DNA of 64,000 nt from Bacteroides fragilis (GTDB lineage Bacteria; Bacteroidota; Bacteroidia; Bacteroidales; DTGW01): the NCBI GenBank assembly GCA_945889005.1, contig CAMDBI010000010.1, positions 1 through 64,000 on the forward strand. The letters run 5' to 3'. The notes beneath the pieces were generated by a model that worked only from the letters and a program-made list of their open reading frames with translations, did no database searches and had not been told where the DNA came from. Numbering within the stretch: position 1 is the first letter of the stretch; each line of letters starts with the position of its first letter. This document shows positions 34,284 to 44,308 of this stretch, piece after piece. The position numbers were made by a program, and so were the translations under genes.

Positions 34284-36482
34284 TCAATTTCCCATTTCCG
34301 ATAAGAATTTAACACGCATCAGACGAATTTCTTCCTCTGTATATTCGTCGTCGCCAAGTTCGTTCAAAGCATCTTTAACCGATTCGGATTCGGCTTCGCG
34401 GAAATAATCATATACTTCCTGTTGGCGATCGTCGTCCAATATTTCGTCGATATAATAATCGATATTGAGTTTAGTACCGCTATTGACAATGGCTTCGATT
34501 TCGGTAAGCAATTCGTTCATACTTATATTTTTTGACGAAGCTATGTCGTTTAAATCCATTTTACGGTCAATGCTCTGAATTACAAACACCTTAAGACCCG
34601 ATTTGTTTACAACCGATTTGACTACCATATCTTGAGGACGAATAATTTCTTTTTCCTCAACATAAGCTTTAATAAGCTCTACAAACTCTTTACCATATTT
34701 TTGGGCTTTACCTGCTCCTACGCCTGTAATATTTTGCAATTCGTCCAAATTAATCGGATATTGAATGGCCATATCTTCCAACGAAGGATCTTGAAAAATC
34801 ACAAATGGAGGAAGATTTTTTTGCTTAGCAATTTTTTTGCGAAGATCTTTTAAAATATGAATTAGTTCATCGTCCATTGTATTGGTGCGCGGAACAGCCG
34901 ATGTTTGTTCGTCATCTTCTTCAACATCGTAATTACGATCTTCGGTCATCATAAGCGATTGAGGATCGTCTAAGTATTTATAACCATCGGGAGTCATTTT
35001 TAACAAACCGTAATTCTCAATTTCTTTCTGAATGAGGTTAGCTATAAGCATTTGCCGAATTACAGCATTCCAAAATTTGAAATCGTGATCGCTACCCAAT
35101 CCAAACATTTCAAGTTTATGATGTTTGTACGACTTTACAGCAGCAGTGAGATTTCCCGAAAGAATATTGGCTATATGATCTGCTTTAAATTTTTCTTTAA
35201 CAGCAATGATTGTTTCGAGTACCTTTAGGGCATAGTCCTGTCCTTCGAACTGCACTTTTGGGTGGTTACAATTGTCGCAGTTTTCGCAAGTATCGTGTTC
35301 GTAATTTTCGCCAAAGTAATGAAGCAGCAATTTGCGGCGACAAACAGAGGTTTCGGCATAGGAAACTGTTTCGAACAGTAGTTGTTTGCCTATCTCTTGC
35401 TCGGCAATAGGTTTGCCTTGCATAAATTTTTCGAGCTTTTGAATATCCTGATACCTATAAAAAGTTATACACTTTCCTTCGCCACCATCGCGACCTGCAC
35501 GACCGGTTTCCTGATAATAGCCTTCGAGGCTCTTGGGTATATCGTAATGTACCACAAACCGCACATCGGGCTTGTCGATACCCATACCAAAAGCAATGGT
35601 AGCTACTATAACATCGCACTCTTCCATAAGAAAACGATCCTGATTGGCAGCACGTGTAGCCGCATCGAGACCGGCATGATAAGGTAATGCTCTAATTCCA
35701 TTGACTTGAAAAAGCTGGGTTAGTTCCTCAACTTTCTTGCGGCTAAGGCAATATACAATACCCGATTTGCCGGCATTGCTTTTGATGTATTTTATTATTT
35801 GTTTCGAAGCTTCGATTTTGGGGCGAATCTCGTAATACAGATTTGATCTGTTAAACGACGATTTGAAGACTGTAACATCCATCATTTCGAGGTTTTTCTG
35901 TATATCGCTTTGTACTTTTGGAGTTGCTGTTGCCGTAAGTGCAATTAATGGTGCTTGACCTATTTGATTGATTATAGGTCTTATACGACGATACTCAGGT
36001 CTGAAATCGTGCCCCCACTCTGATATGCAATGAGCTTCGTCTATGGCATAAAATGAAACTTTAACCTGTTGAAGAAATAATATATTTTCTTCTTTGGTAA
36101 GCGATTCGGGTGCTACATAGAGCAATTTGGTTTTTCCCGATACAACATCTTCTTTTACCTTTGTCAGTAATGTTTTGGTCAACGACGAATTCATAAAATG
36201 AGCCACTCCATCTTCTTCACTAAAACTTCGCATCGAATCGACCTGATTTTTCATCAATGCAATAAGTGGTGAAATAACAATGGCTGTGCCTTCCAACATT
36301 AAAGCAGGTAACTGGTAGCACAACGATTTACCTCCTCCTGTTGGCATAAGCACAAAAGTATCCCTCCCTTCGAGTAAGTTATGTATTACCGCTTCCTGGT
36401 TGCCTTTAAAAGTGCTAAATCCAAAATATCTTTTTAGCGACTCAACTAAAGGAGTATTATTTTCCGGAGTTTGATTCCCCAT
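34284..36482 (-). CDS. recQ: ATP-dependent DNA helicase RecQ
   Basis: A 732-aa 3'-5' helicase of recombination repair. Walker A is TGGGKS with K52 and the Walker B box is DEAH at 148-151. Motifs continue through the helicase C domain, with GMGIDKPDVRFVVHYDIP and QETGRAGRDG. The RQC zinc site has CRRKLLLHYFGE followed by CENCDNC. A winged helix follows. The HRDC domain (about 545-625) includes ITGVGAGKAQKYG. An acidic helical tail typical of Bacteroidota RecQ ends the protein. The start is ATG at 36482. No operon partner is close on the same strand. Confidence 0.97.
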   Translation of the reverse strand: MGNQTPENNTPLVESLKRYFGFSTFKGNQEAVIHNLLEGRDTFVLMPTGGGKSLCYQLPALMLEGTAIVISPLIALMKNQVDSMRSFSEEDGVAHFMNSSLTKTLLTKVKEDVVSGKTKLLYVAPESLTKEENILFLQQVKVSFYAIDEAHCISEWGHDFRPEYRRIRPIINQIGQAPLIALTATATPKVQSDIQKNLEMMDVTVFKSSFNRSNLYYEIRPKIEASKQIIKYIKSNAGKSGIVYCLSRKKVEELTQLFQVNGIRALPYHAGLDAATRAANQDRFLMEECDVIVATIAFGMGIDKPDVRFVVHYDIPKSLEGYYQETGRAGRDGGEGKCITFYRYQDIQKLEKFMQGKPIAEQEIGKQLLFETVSYAETSVCRRKLLLHYFGENYEHDTCENCDNCNHPKVQFEGQDYALKVLETIIAVKEKFKADHIANILSGNLTAAVKSYKHHKLEMFGLGSDHDFKFWNAVIRQMLIANLIQKEIENYGLLKMTPDGYKYLDDPQSLMMTEDRNYDVEEDDEQTSAVPRTNTMDDELIHILKDLRKKIAKQKNLPPFVIFQDPSLEDMAIQYPINLDELQNITGVGAGKAQKYGKEFVELIKAYVEEKEIIRPQDMVVKSVVNKSGLKVFVIQSIDRKMDLNDIASSKNISMNELLTEIEAIVNSGTKLNIDYYIDEILDDDRQQEVYDYFREAESESVKDALNELGDDEYTEEEIRLMRVKFLSEMGN

Positions 36483-36763
36483 TCAACAATTTGTATTTTA
36501 ATTATTTACGAATTTACTAAATATTTTTTAAAAAAGTGTAATTTTAAAGCATTTAGAACATATAATTTATATCTAATGATGATTATCACAAAAATGTTTT
36601 AAAAAAAATACTTTTCACTATTGTCTGATTAAATTAAATATAGAATAGATTTCGACCGTAGGGAGAAATCTGTATTTTTTAACCGACAGTAGTGAAAAAA
36701 AATTACTTTTATAAGTTTAAATTTAGTGAATATTATTTAGAAATACAACAAGTCGAACTTTTT
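36483..36763. other. recQ-tatC divergent spacer with nested inverted repeats
   Basis: Holds the nested inverted repeat at 36612-36698, described separately, and otherwise AT-rich sequence. No TAnnTTTG box was identified for either gene. A GTG-initiated extension of tatC through 36692 is open but unlikely. Confidence 0.5.
36612..36698. repeat. Nested palindromic repeat upstream of tatC
   Basis: Outer arms TTTTCACTATTGTC (36612-36625) and GACAGTAGTGAAAA (36685-36698) match at 13 of 14 positions. Inner arms AGATTTC (36647-36653) and GAAATCT (36665-36671) enclose GACCGTAGGGA. The inner part resembles the AGATTTCTCCCTNCGGTCGAAAT-type intergenic repeat of Bacteroidota. Confidence 0.65.
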
Positions 36764-37564
36764 ATGTCTGAAAAACAAGAGATGACTTTTCTCGATCATC
36801 TTGAAGCACTTCGGTGGCATCTCATTAGATCGGTTATTGCTATAATGGCTGGAGCTATTATTATATTTATTTTCAAAGATTTTTTTTTCAACGATATTCT
36901 ACTGGCACCCAAAAATCCCGATTTTATAACAAATAAAATATTATGTCTGTTGGCCCAAAAATACGAAACACCCTCTATTTGTATCAATCAGAATAGCTTT
37001 CAGCTAATAAGCATTAGTATGTCGGGACAGTTCAATATGCACATGTTTGTTTCGTTAATTGGAGGAATTATCTTGGCTTTCCCTTATGTTTTTTGGGAAC
37101 TGTGGCGTTTTATTTCGCCGGCATTGAACGATAAGGAAAGGAAGCATGCCAGCGGTGCCATTTTTTATATTTCGACAATGTTTTTTGTTGGCATTTTATT
37201 TGGATATTATATCATAACTCCATTTTCTGTAGATTTTCTCGGATCGTATAGTGTAAGCGACCAAATTTCCAATCAAATAAATATAGCTTCATATATCTCT
37301 ACCCTTGTTTCTGTAACATTTGCAAGTGGGTTGGTTTTTGAATTGCCAATAATTGTTTTTTTTCTTTCGAGCATTGGAATACTTACTCCTCAGTTTATGC
37401 GAAAATATAGGCGACATAGTTTTGTCGTAATTTTGATTGTTTCGGCTATCATTACCCCTCCCGATGTTTTTAGCCAAATACTGGTAACAATGCCTCTATA
37501 TTTGCTTTATGAAATAAGTATTATTATTTCGGTTTTGGTAGTACGAAAGAAAAAACTTTCATAG
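36764..37564 (+). CDS. tatC: Sec-independent protein translocase TatC
   Basis: A 266-aa inner-membrane protein from the ATG at 36764; a GTG at 36692 would add a non-conserved 24-residue tail. The family start MTFLDHLEALRWHLIRS is clear, and six membrane helices can be traced. The periplasmic and cytoplasmic loop signatures FPYVFWELWRFISPAL and FGYYIITPFSVDFL are present, as is the late IVSAIITPPDVFSQ. TatC is the receptor for twin-arginine signal peptides. No tatA is adjacent, so the remaining component is elsewhere. It is preceded by a nested palindrome. Confidence 0.95.
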   Translation: MSEKQEMTFLDHLEALRWHLIRSVIAIMAGAIIIFIFKDFFFNDILLAPKNPDFITNKILCLLAQKYETPSICINQNSFQLISISMSGQFNMHMFVSLIGGIILAFPYVFWELWRFISPALNDKERKHASGAIFYISTMFFVGILFGYYIITPFSVDFLGSYSVSDQISNQINIASYISTLVSVTFASGLVFELPIIVFFLSSIGILTPQFMRKYRRHSFVVILIVSAIITPPDVFSQILVTMPLYLLYEISIIISVLVVRKKKLS

Positions 37565-37668
37565 TTGAATAAATGCTATTGACCGTGCAAAAAAGCTCAT
37601 TCACCTTTAAACTTTAGTACAAATACTTCTTCTTCACTATTTTTATTTTTTTATTAGTTTGTATTTTT

Positions 37669-40140
37669 ATGTTTCAAACAAAAATTAAAAATATATATTT
37701 AATTACATTTGTTTTTTTAGTATTCTCGGTATGTGCAAATGCTCAACTGACCAAAATAAGAGGTACAGTAATTGATGCCGAATCAAAATTGCCACTTTCA
37801 TACGTATACATAGTATTATCTAACACAACTGTTGGAACAATAACAGACGAACAAGGTATTTTTTCTATAGAAACAAAGGCAATAGCCGATTCAATAGAAT
37901 GTTCCTATGTTGGATATATTTCTCAAAAACATAAAATCAATAAACATATTTATCAGGAATTGAAAATTGAACTTGTACCAGATATTATTAATATTAAAGA
38001 GGTTATAGTAAAACCGGGAAATAATCCGGCTCATGATATACTTGAGAAAGTTATTAAAAATAAAAAATTGAATGATGTTCGAAATCAAAAGTCATTTAAG
38101 TATCAGGCATACAATAAAGTTCAAATAGATTTAAATAATATTGACGATCAATTCAGAAACAGAAAAATCTTTAAACAGTTTCAGTTTATATTCAACTATT
38201 TAGACACCAATGCATTGACCGGAAAAGCGTATTTGCCGGTTCTAATTTCTGAAACTTTATCAGATATGTATTATCAGAGCGAACCTAAGAACGAAAAAGA
38301 AATAATAAAGGCTTCTAATCTATCGGGACTTAAAAACGAAAGTGTATCGCAACTTACCGGTCGCATGACCCAGTCGTTTAATATTTACGACAATTTCATG
38401 TCGTATTTCGATGGAGGCTTTATAAGTCCTATTTCAGATTTAGCATTATTGTATTATAAATATTATTTGACCGATAGCGCTTTTCGCGACAATCATTGGT
38501 GTTACCATATAACATTTAAGCCAAAAGACAAATTTAGCAGAGCATTTACTGGTAATATGTGGATTGCCGACACTGTATTTGCTGTACAATATATTCAAAT
38601 GCGACTTTCGACAGAAGCAAACATTAATTTCGTCAACGAATTGGCCACCACCATTAATTTTTCAAATTTTAACAATAATGTTTGGGCAATATCTGATGAA
38701 GAGATACTACTTGATTTTAATGTAGTTGAAGATTCTAAAACACTTAAAGGTTTTTTTGGAAGAAAAAATGCTACATATTATAATTACAGTTTTAACACGC
38801 CCATCGACCATGATATTCTAAAACTAAAAGCCGACATTGTGGTCAATGACAGCGCCTTTGAACGTGACAATAATTATTGGAAAAGCAAGCGTCCCATAGA
38901 ACTTTCGACAAAGGAAGAGAATATATATAAAATGGTAGATTCAATCAAAAATGTACCTTTGTATCAGACATTGGCCGATTGGATCAACTTATTTGTAAAC
39001 TACTATTATGTAATTGGCAAATACGAATTTGGTCCTTATTATTCCATATTTAGTTTCAACGATTTGGAGGGCTACCGTTTTAGAGTTGGAGGCAGAACAG
39101 GCAATGCATTTAGTACCCGCCAAATGTTTGATGGATATATTGCTTATGGAACCAAGGACGAAAAAATAAAGTATGGAATTGGATACACCTATATGCTTAA
39201 TAAGTCGCCTCGAAAAGTATTTGGCATAAAATACAACGACGATCTGGAACAATTGGGAAAAAGTACTACCTCCTTTAAACAAGACAATATACTATCGTCG
39301 GTTCTTCGACGAAGTCCGAACAACAAACTTACACCCTACAAACAACTTTCTACCTATTACGAACACGAATGGTATCAAGGGTTTTCAAACACATTAAATT
39401 TTTTATATAAGCAAATATACCCATCGGATTTTATACCATTTCAGAAAGTGCTAAATACTGGAGCTATAGTTAATTACAATCGCATAATATCTGCCGAAAT
39501 ATATCTAAAAACACATTTTGCTTGGAACGAAAAATTTATAATGGGCGATTTCGAACGTATGAGTATTGGTACTGAATTTCCCATACTCGATTTTTATGTC
39601 ACCGGAGGGCTTCGTGACAATGAAAAGAGCTATTTGAAATTGAAACTGGAAATAAACCATTATTTCGAAACCAATCCCTTTGGATATTTTAAGTATACAA
39701 TAGATGCCGGGAAAATTATTGGAAATCTGCCTTACCCTCTTCTTGAACTTCACAAAGGAAACGAAACATATTCGTTCGACTACAACTCGTTCAATTTAAT
39801 GAATTACTATGAATTTGTGAGCGATCAGTACATAACATTCTTTGCCGAGCAACACTTTCAGGGATTTTTTCTTAACAATATACCATTATTACGAAAAATG
39901 AAATGGCGCGAAGTTGCTTCGATTCGAGGATTGTCAGGTTCGTTAAATAATAAAAACAAAAATGTTCTTTTGTTCCCTGAAAACCTCACAGAAGTAGGAA
40001 AACCTTATTGGGAAACGAGTGTAGGAGTTGAAAATATTTTTAAATTGGTCAGGGTCGATGCCATGTGGCGTTTATCGCATTTAGACAGACCCAATGTAAG
40101 CAAGTTTGGAGTAAGAGCAATGCTTCAAATTACTTTTTAG
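37669..40140 (+). CDS. DUF5686/carboxypeptidase-regulatory-domain outer-membrane protein
   Basis: An 823-aa protein with a signal peptide (residues 1-26, ending CANAQ). Residues about 30-105 form a carboxypeptidase D regulatory-like beta-sandwich (IRGTVIDAESKLPLSYVYI), as found in TonB-dependent transporters. After it comes VIVKPGNNPAHDILEKVIKNK, the signature start of the DUF5686 family. The remainder is rich in alternating aromatic strands and ends ...SKFGVRAMLQITF with a terminal Phe, typical of outer-membrane barrels. Function is unknown. There is no plug domain or TonB box, so it is not a standard transporter. It stands alone, convergent with mtgA. Confidence 0.85.
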   Translation: MFQTKIKNIYLITFVFLVFSVCANAQLTKIRGTVIDAESKLPLSYVYIVLSNTTVGTITDEQGIFSIETKAIADSIECSYVGYISQKHKINKHIYQELKIELVPDIINIKEVIVKPGNNPAHDILEKVIKNKKLNDVRNQKSFKYQAYNKVQIDLNNIDDQFRNRKIFKQFQFIFNYLDTNALTGKAYLPVLISETLSDMYYQSEPKNEKEIIKASNLSGLKNESVSQLTGRMTQSFNIYDNFMSYFDGGFISPISDLALLYYKYYLTDSAFRDNHWCYHITFKPKDKFSRAFTGNMWIADTVFAVQYIQMRLSTEANINFVNELATTINFSNFNNNVWAISDEEILLDFNVVEDSKTLKGFFGRKNATYYNYSFNTPIDHDILKLKADIVVNDSAFERDNNYWKSKRPIELSTKEENIYKMVDSIKNVPLYQTLADWINLFVNYYYVIGKYEFGPYYSIFSFNDLEGYRFRVGGRTGNAFSTRQMFDGYIAYGTKDEKIKYGIGYTYMLNKSPRKVFGIKYNDDLEQLGKSTTSFKQDNILSSVLRRSPNNKLTPYKQLSTYYEHEWYQGFSNTLNFLYKQIYPSDFIPFQKVLNTGAIVNYNRIISAEIYLKTHFAWNEKFIMGDFERMSIGTEFPILDFYVTGGLRDNEKSYLKLKLEINHYFETNPFGYFKYTIDAGKIIGNLPYPLLELHKGNETYSFDYNSFNLMNYYEFVSDQYITFFAEQHFQGFFLNNIPLLRKMKWREVASIRGLSGSLNNKNKNVLLFPENLTEVGKPYWETSVGVENIFKLVRVDAMWRLSHLDRPNVSKFGVRAMLQITF

Positions 40141-40144
40141 CATA

Positions 40145-40834
40145 TTAAAAATCGACCCTGCCTATCTTATCCATAATTCCTAAAACCCTCTTTTGGTATC
40201 GATACATATATGGAGTGGGCTTCATGGGGTTTCGCTTTAGTGGGCTTGGCAAAATACTTGTTAATAATGCCGATTCTGAGCGAGAAAGCTTCAACGACTT
40301 TTTCTTGAAGTACTTTTGCGAAGCAGCTTCTACACCATATATTCCATCGCCCATTTCTATAACATTGACATACACCTCCATAATCCGTTTCTTTGACCAG
40401 ATAATTTCAATAAGTGTTGTAAAATACAATTCGAATCCCTTGCGAACCCAGCTACGATTGGGCCACAAAAAAACATTTTTGGCTGTTTGTTGTGAAATAG
40501 TACTTGCTCCCCACTTGCGCTTACTGCGCTTATTGTGCTTTTGAGCTTTTTCGATTGCATCCAGATCGATTCCAAAATGATCGGTAAATTTATTATCCTC
40601 GGCCGAAACTAATGCCAACACCATATTGGGCGATACTTTTTCTATATCGACCCACTGCTTTTCAATTTTTGCCTCTCGTCCATCGATTTTCTGTTCAAAA
40701 ACCCTTTTAAGCATGAGTGGCGTAAGGGGTGGATCGATAAATGTATACAACAAAACGACAAATATTGTTGATGAAAAAAAAACAATAGCTATCCACTTTA
40801 TAATATTCAATGCTTTAGATAAATACCTTCTCAT
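40145..40834 (-). CDS. mtgA: Monofunctional peptidoglycan glycosyltransferase MtgA
   Basis: 229 aa from the ATG at 40834. A TTG at 40864 is open, but it overlaps the promoter -7 box (40862-40869) and is rejected. One membrane helix (about residues 11-31) anchors a GT51 domain. SAEDNKFTDHFGIDLDAI holds the catalytic Glu (ED.xF..H.G.D). GASTISQQTAKNVFLWPNRSW and KRIMEVYVNVIEMGDGIYG are the other GT51 motifs. It polymerises lipid II glycans and has no transpeptidase domain. It is divergent from the small winged-helix gene. Confidence 0.95.
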   Translation of the reverse strand: MRRYLSKALNIIKWIAIVFFSSTIFVVLLYTFIDPPLTPLMLKRVFEQKIDGREAKIEKQWVDIEKVSPNMVLALVSAEDNKFTDHFGIDLDAIEKAQKHNKRSKRKWGASTISQQTAKNVFLWPNRSWVRKGFELYFTTLIEIIWSKKRIMEVYVNVIEMGDGIYGVEAASQKYFKKKSLKLSRSESALLTSILPSPLKRNPMKPTPYMYRYQKRVLGIMDKIGRVDF

Positions 40835-40861
40835 AGAAAAATAATAATTTATTTTCTTTTG

Positions 40862-40869
40862 CAAAGATA
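40862..40869 (-). promoter_or_regulatory. -7 box of mtgA
   Basis: TATCTTTG on the minus strand, with TTG 22 nt upstream. This defines a start site of about 40855 and supports the ATG at 40834. Confidence 0.55.
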
Positions 40870-40948
40870 TTTAAATCATTTTCTAACTTAGCAATTAAAT
40901 ATAATTATCTAATAATAGGGTATTTGCTTAGAACTAAAAATAAAAAAG

Positions 40949-41128
40949 ATGGAAATAACACAACTTGTATTAGATGCTTTACAAAAAGCCGGAAAACCCT
41001 TGAAAGGTGGAGAGATTGCAACAGCTACAGGAATAGACAAAAAAGAAGTGGATAAAGCTATTGCCAAACTGAAAAAAGATGGTAAAATAGAATCGCCCAA
41101 AAATTGCTATTATCAGGTAACAAATTAG
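40949..41128 (+). CDS. Small winged-helix/HTH protein, 59 aa
   Basis: A short gene reading MEITQLVLDALQKAGKPLKG, then GEIATATGIDKKEVDKAIAK, then LKKDGKIESPKNCYYQV. This is a minimal winged helix: two helices, a recognition helix (DKKEVDKAIAKLKK) and a beta wing ending in CYYQV. Small proteins of this type occur in Bacteroidales. It may bind DNA or act as a domain partner; targets are unknown. A purine-rich AAAAAAG precedes the ATG. It lies divergent to mtgA and is followed by the inverted-repeat region before infB. Confidence 0.75.
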   Translation: MEITQLVLDALQKAGKPLKGGEIATATGIDKKEVDKAIAKLKKDGKIESPKNCYYQVTN

Positions 41129-41173
41129 ATGTGAGATTTGAGACTATTAGATATGAGACAAAAGTTATGATTT

Positions 41174-41239
41174 GAGACGCAATATAATTAGATTATAGAC
41201 AATTTTTCTTGTGTCTTGAGTCTAATTATCTTGCGTCTC
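41174..41239 (-). terminator. Long inverted repeat downstream of infB
   Basis: GAGACGCAATATAATTAGA (41174-41192) pairs with 41221-41239 at 18 of 19 positions around a 28-nt loop, 22 nt after the infB stop on the minus strand. Extra AGACGCAAGA-like pieces flank it (for example 41250-41260). It may terminate the operon, but its repetitive make-up suggests a repeat-derived origin. Confidence 0.6.
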
Positions 41240-41261
41240 ATATCAAATTGTCTTGCGTCTA

Positions 41262-44261
41262 TTATAGCGTTTTCTTAACTTCTACTTCTTTGTAGCCTTC
41301 AATGGTGTCGCCTACCTGAATATCGTTAAACTTCACAAGATTAAGACCGCATTCGAATCCATTGAGAACTTCTTTCACATCGTCTTTGAAACGTTTGAGA
41401 GATCCTAGTTCTCCGGTGTGAACCACAATACCATCGCGAATAACACGTACTTTTGTGTTGCGAGTAATTTTTCCTTCACGAACATAGCAACCTGCCACAG
41501 TTCCGACCTTCGTAATATTGAAAGCCTCACGTACTTCGAGAGTTGCAACAATTTCTTCTTTAATTTCGGGCGACAACATACCTTCCATAGCATCTTTCAA
41601 TTCTTCAATAGCATTGTAGATGATAGAGTATAGTCGGATTTCGATTTGTTCTTTTTCGGCAATCTTGCGAGCACTTACCGAAGGACGAACCTGGAAGCCC
41701 AACACAACGGCATTTGAAGCTGCTGCTAACAAAATATCGGATTCGGTAATCTGCCCTACGGCTTTGTGAATAACATTCACCTGAATTTCTTCAGTACTCA
41801 ATTTAATAAGAGAGTCGGCCAATGCTTCAACCGAACCATCGACATCGCCTTTAACAATAACATTAAGTTCCTTGAAGTTTCCAATAGCAATACGACGACC
41901 AATTTCGTCGAGGGTAATATGTTTTTTGGTACGTAAGCCTTGTTCGCGTTGCAATTGTTCGCGTTTTACAGCAATTTCCTTTGCTTCCTTTTCGTCGGCC
42001 ATCACGTGAAAGTCGTCACCAGCCTGAGGAGCTCCATTGAGCCCAAGTATAAGAACTGGAGTAGATGGTCCGGCAGTATCGATACGCTTGTTGCGCTCGT
42101 TGTACATTGCTTTTACACGACCTATTTGAGTACCGGCTAATAGAATATCGCCAATTTTCATAGTACCAGTTTCGACCAGAACGGTAGCCACATAGCCTCG
42201 TCCTTTGTCTAATGTCGATTCAATAACGGTTCCTTTAGCCAATCGATTGGGGTTTGCTTTCAAATCGAGCATTTCGGCTTCGAGCAATACCTTATCGAGT
42301 AAAAGTTGTATGTTTAGACCTGTTTTTGCAGATATTTCCTGACTTTGAATTTTTCCGCCCCAATCCTCGACCAATAAATTCATATTGGCAAGCTCTTCTT
42401 TAATTTTCTCGGGGTTTGCAGATGGTTTATCGATTTTATTGATAGCAAATACCAAAGGAACACCAGCGGCTTGAGCATGATTAATGGCTTCGCGTGTTTG
42501 AGGCATTATACCATCGTCTGCAGCAACAACAATAATAGCCACATCGGTTACTTTGGCACCACGAGCACGCATAGCAGTAAAAGCTTCGTGACCGGGAGTA
42601 TCGAGAAATGTAATGGCACGCCCGTCTTCTAGTTCAACGTGGTATGCGCCAATATGCTGAGTAATACCTCCAGCTTCACCCGCTACAACATTTGCACTTC
42701 TAATATAATCGAGCAATTTTGTTTTCCCATGATCTACGTGACCCATTACGGTTACTATCGGTGGACGGTGAAGTAAATTTTCCTGAGCATCTATAACTTC
42801 TTCAATTGCTTCCTGAATATCGATACTTACAAATTCGACTTTAAAGTTAAACTCCTCGGCAACTATCGAAATAGTTTCGGCATCGAGGCGTTGATTGATC
42901 GATACAAACAAACCAAGACTCATACAAGTAGAAATAACCTGTGTAGCTTGTACATCCATCATACTAGCCAATTCGGCAACAGTTACAAACTCGGTAACTT
43001 TAAGTATGCTTTTGTCTAGTTCTTGTTGTTCAAGTTCATCGCTATGACGTTGACGAATTTCTTCGCGCTTTTCGCGACGATATTTTGCTGCTTTAGATTT
43101 TCCTTTTGTTGTAAGACGAGCAAGAGTGTCTTTTATTTGTTTTTGAACATCTTCTTCGTTTACTTCAGTTCTAAATACTTTCTTGACTTTTTTCTTGTCC
43201 TTTTTCTCCAATACCTTCTCTGTACGAGGTGCTCCGGGAGCAGCAGGTGTTGCTGCTTGAGGCTTAGGAGCATTTTGATCGACCGAAACTCTTTCTTTTT
43301 CTAATTTTATTCGTTTGCGTTTTTTCTTTCTGTCGCGCTCGTGCATTTCTGCGCTTGTTACTAAAACTTTACGCTCAGAAGGCAACTCAATCTTTCCTAA
43401 TATGGTAGGTCCTGCAAGCTTCTCGAAGCGTGTTTTAATCATATTATCTTCAACAACTTCTACTATAGGAGCTTCAACTGTAGATTCAACAACAACTTCT
43501 TGTGCAACTACCTGAGCTGCCTCTTCGACTTTTGTTTCAGAAACTTCTTTTATTTTGTGCTGTTTACTTCTAAATTCTTTTTCACCTTGACGACGCTCTG
43601 CATCTCTTTCCTCTGCCGACTTTTTGGCTGGTCTGGTTTTGAGATTTATTTCGTCGAGATTAATCTTACCTACTACCTTCAGATTTTCTTCAATGGCATT
43701 TTTCGAACGAAAATCTTCATGAACTGGCTCCTTGTTTACGATTGGTTCTGATGGTGTAATTTTTTCGATCGGAACAATTATTTCTTCAGGAGCTTTTTCG
43801 ACCTTTACTTCAATTTCTATTTTTGGTTCAACAACAACAGGTTTTACTTGTGCTTGAACTTTGGGTTTGTTTATCGTGTTAAGATCTATCTTTCCGACTA
43901 CTTTAACCTCGGGTCTAAGTTCTTCGCGTTGTGACGAACGCTTAAGCTCAACAATATTAACTTCTTCGCCCTCTTCTTCTTCCTCTTCGTCATTTCCCTT
44001 TTTCTTGTCAACATCAGATAAGGTTATCGTTTCTTTCTTGTCACGGAGGTTTTTTAAATTGAGCTTTTCAGATTCCTTTTTAACAGAAACATCGGAGCTA
44101 TATTCTTTTTCAATAATAGAAACAATATTATCGGCTACCTTAGTATTTGGGTTTGCTTCAATATCATAGCCTTTTTTCTTAAGAAAATCGACAATGGTAC
44201 TAATACCAACGTTGAAATCTCTGGCTAATTTACTCAATCGTGCACCTTTGTTGTCTGTCAT
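41262..44261 (-). CDS. infB: Translation initiation factor IF-2
   Basis: A 999-aa GTPase that places initiator tRNA on the ribosome. The N-terminal IF2N helix domain (about residues 1-55, [20 protein letters not shown]) is followed by a long charged low-complexity linker (60-420), then a second IF2N. The G domain begins about 500: GHVDHGKT (G1), DTPGHEAF (G3) and NKIDKP (G4). Domains II-IV follow to the C-terminus, which ends with the fMet-tRNA-binding beta-barrel ([20 protein letters not shown]). The length is normal for Bacteroidota because of the linker. It is the last gene of rimP-nusA-infB. Confidence 0.98.
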   Translation of the reverse strand: MTDNKGARLSKLARDFNVGISTIVDFLKKKGYDIEANPNTKVADNIVSIIEKEYSSDVSVKKESEKLNLKNLRDKKETITLSDVDKKKGNDEEEEEEGEEVNIVELKRSSQREELRPEVKVVGKIDLNTINKPKVQAQVKPVVVEPKIEIEVKVEKAPEEIIVPIEKITPSEPIVNKEPVHEDFRSKNAIEENLKVVGKINLDEINLKTRPAKKSAEERDAERRQGEKEFRSKQHKIKEVSETKVEEAAQVVAQEVVVESTVEAPIVEVVEDNMIKTRFEKLAGPTILGKIELPSERKVLVTSAEMHERDRKKKRKRIKLEKERVSVDQNAPKPQAATPAAPGAPRTEKVLEKKDKKKVKKVFRTEVNEEDVQKQIKDTLARLTTKGKSKAAKYRREKREEIRQRHSDELEQQELDKSILKVTEFVTVAELASMMDVQATQVISTCMSLGLFVSINQRLDAETISIVAEEFNFKVEFVSIDIQEAIEEVIDAQENLLHRPPIVTVMGHVDHGKTKLLDYIRSANVVAGEAGGITQHIGAYHVELEDGRAITFLDTPGHEAFTAMRARGAKVTDVAIIVVAADDGIMPQTREAINHAQAAGVPLVFAINKIDKPSANPEKIKEELANMNLLVEDWGGKIQSQEISAKTGLNIQLLLDKVLLEAEMLDLKANPNRLAKGTVIESTLDKGRGYVATVLVETGTMKIGDILLAGTQIGRVKAMYNERNKRIDTAGPSTPVLILGLNGAPQAGDDFHVMADEKEAKEIAVKREQLQREQGLRTKKHITLDEIGRRIAIGNFKELNVIVKGDVDGSVEALADSLIKLSTEEIQVNVIHKAVGQITESDILLAAASNAVVLGFQVRPSVSARKIAEKEQIEIRLYSIIYNAIEELKDAMEGMLSPEIKEEIVATLEVREAFNITKVGTVAGCYVREGKITRNTKVRVIRDGIVVHTGELGSLKRFKDDVKEVLNGFECGLNLVKFNDIQVGDTIEGYKEVEVKKTL

Positions 44262-44308
44262 ATTCTGGCACTAAGTGTTTTACAAATGTAATTAAAAGTA
44301 TTAAAAAA

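Noticed and set aside
36692-36763. N-terminal extension of tatC from a GTG start
   Set aside because: It runs partly through an inverted-repeat arm, has no conservation pattern, and the family start motif begins just after the ATG at 36764.
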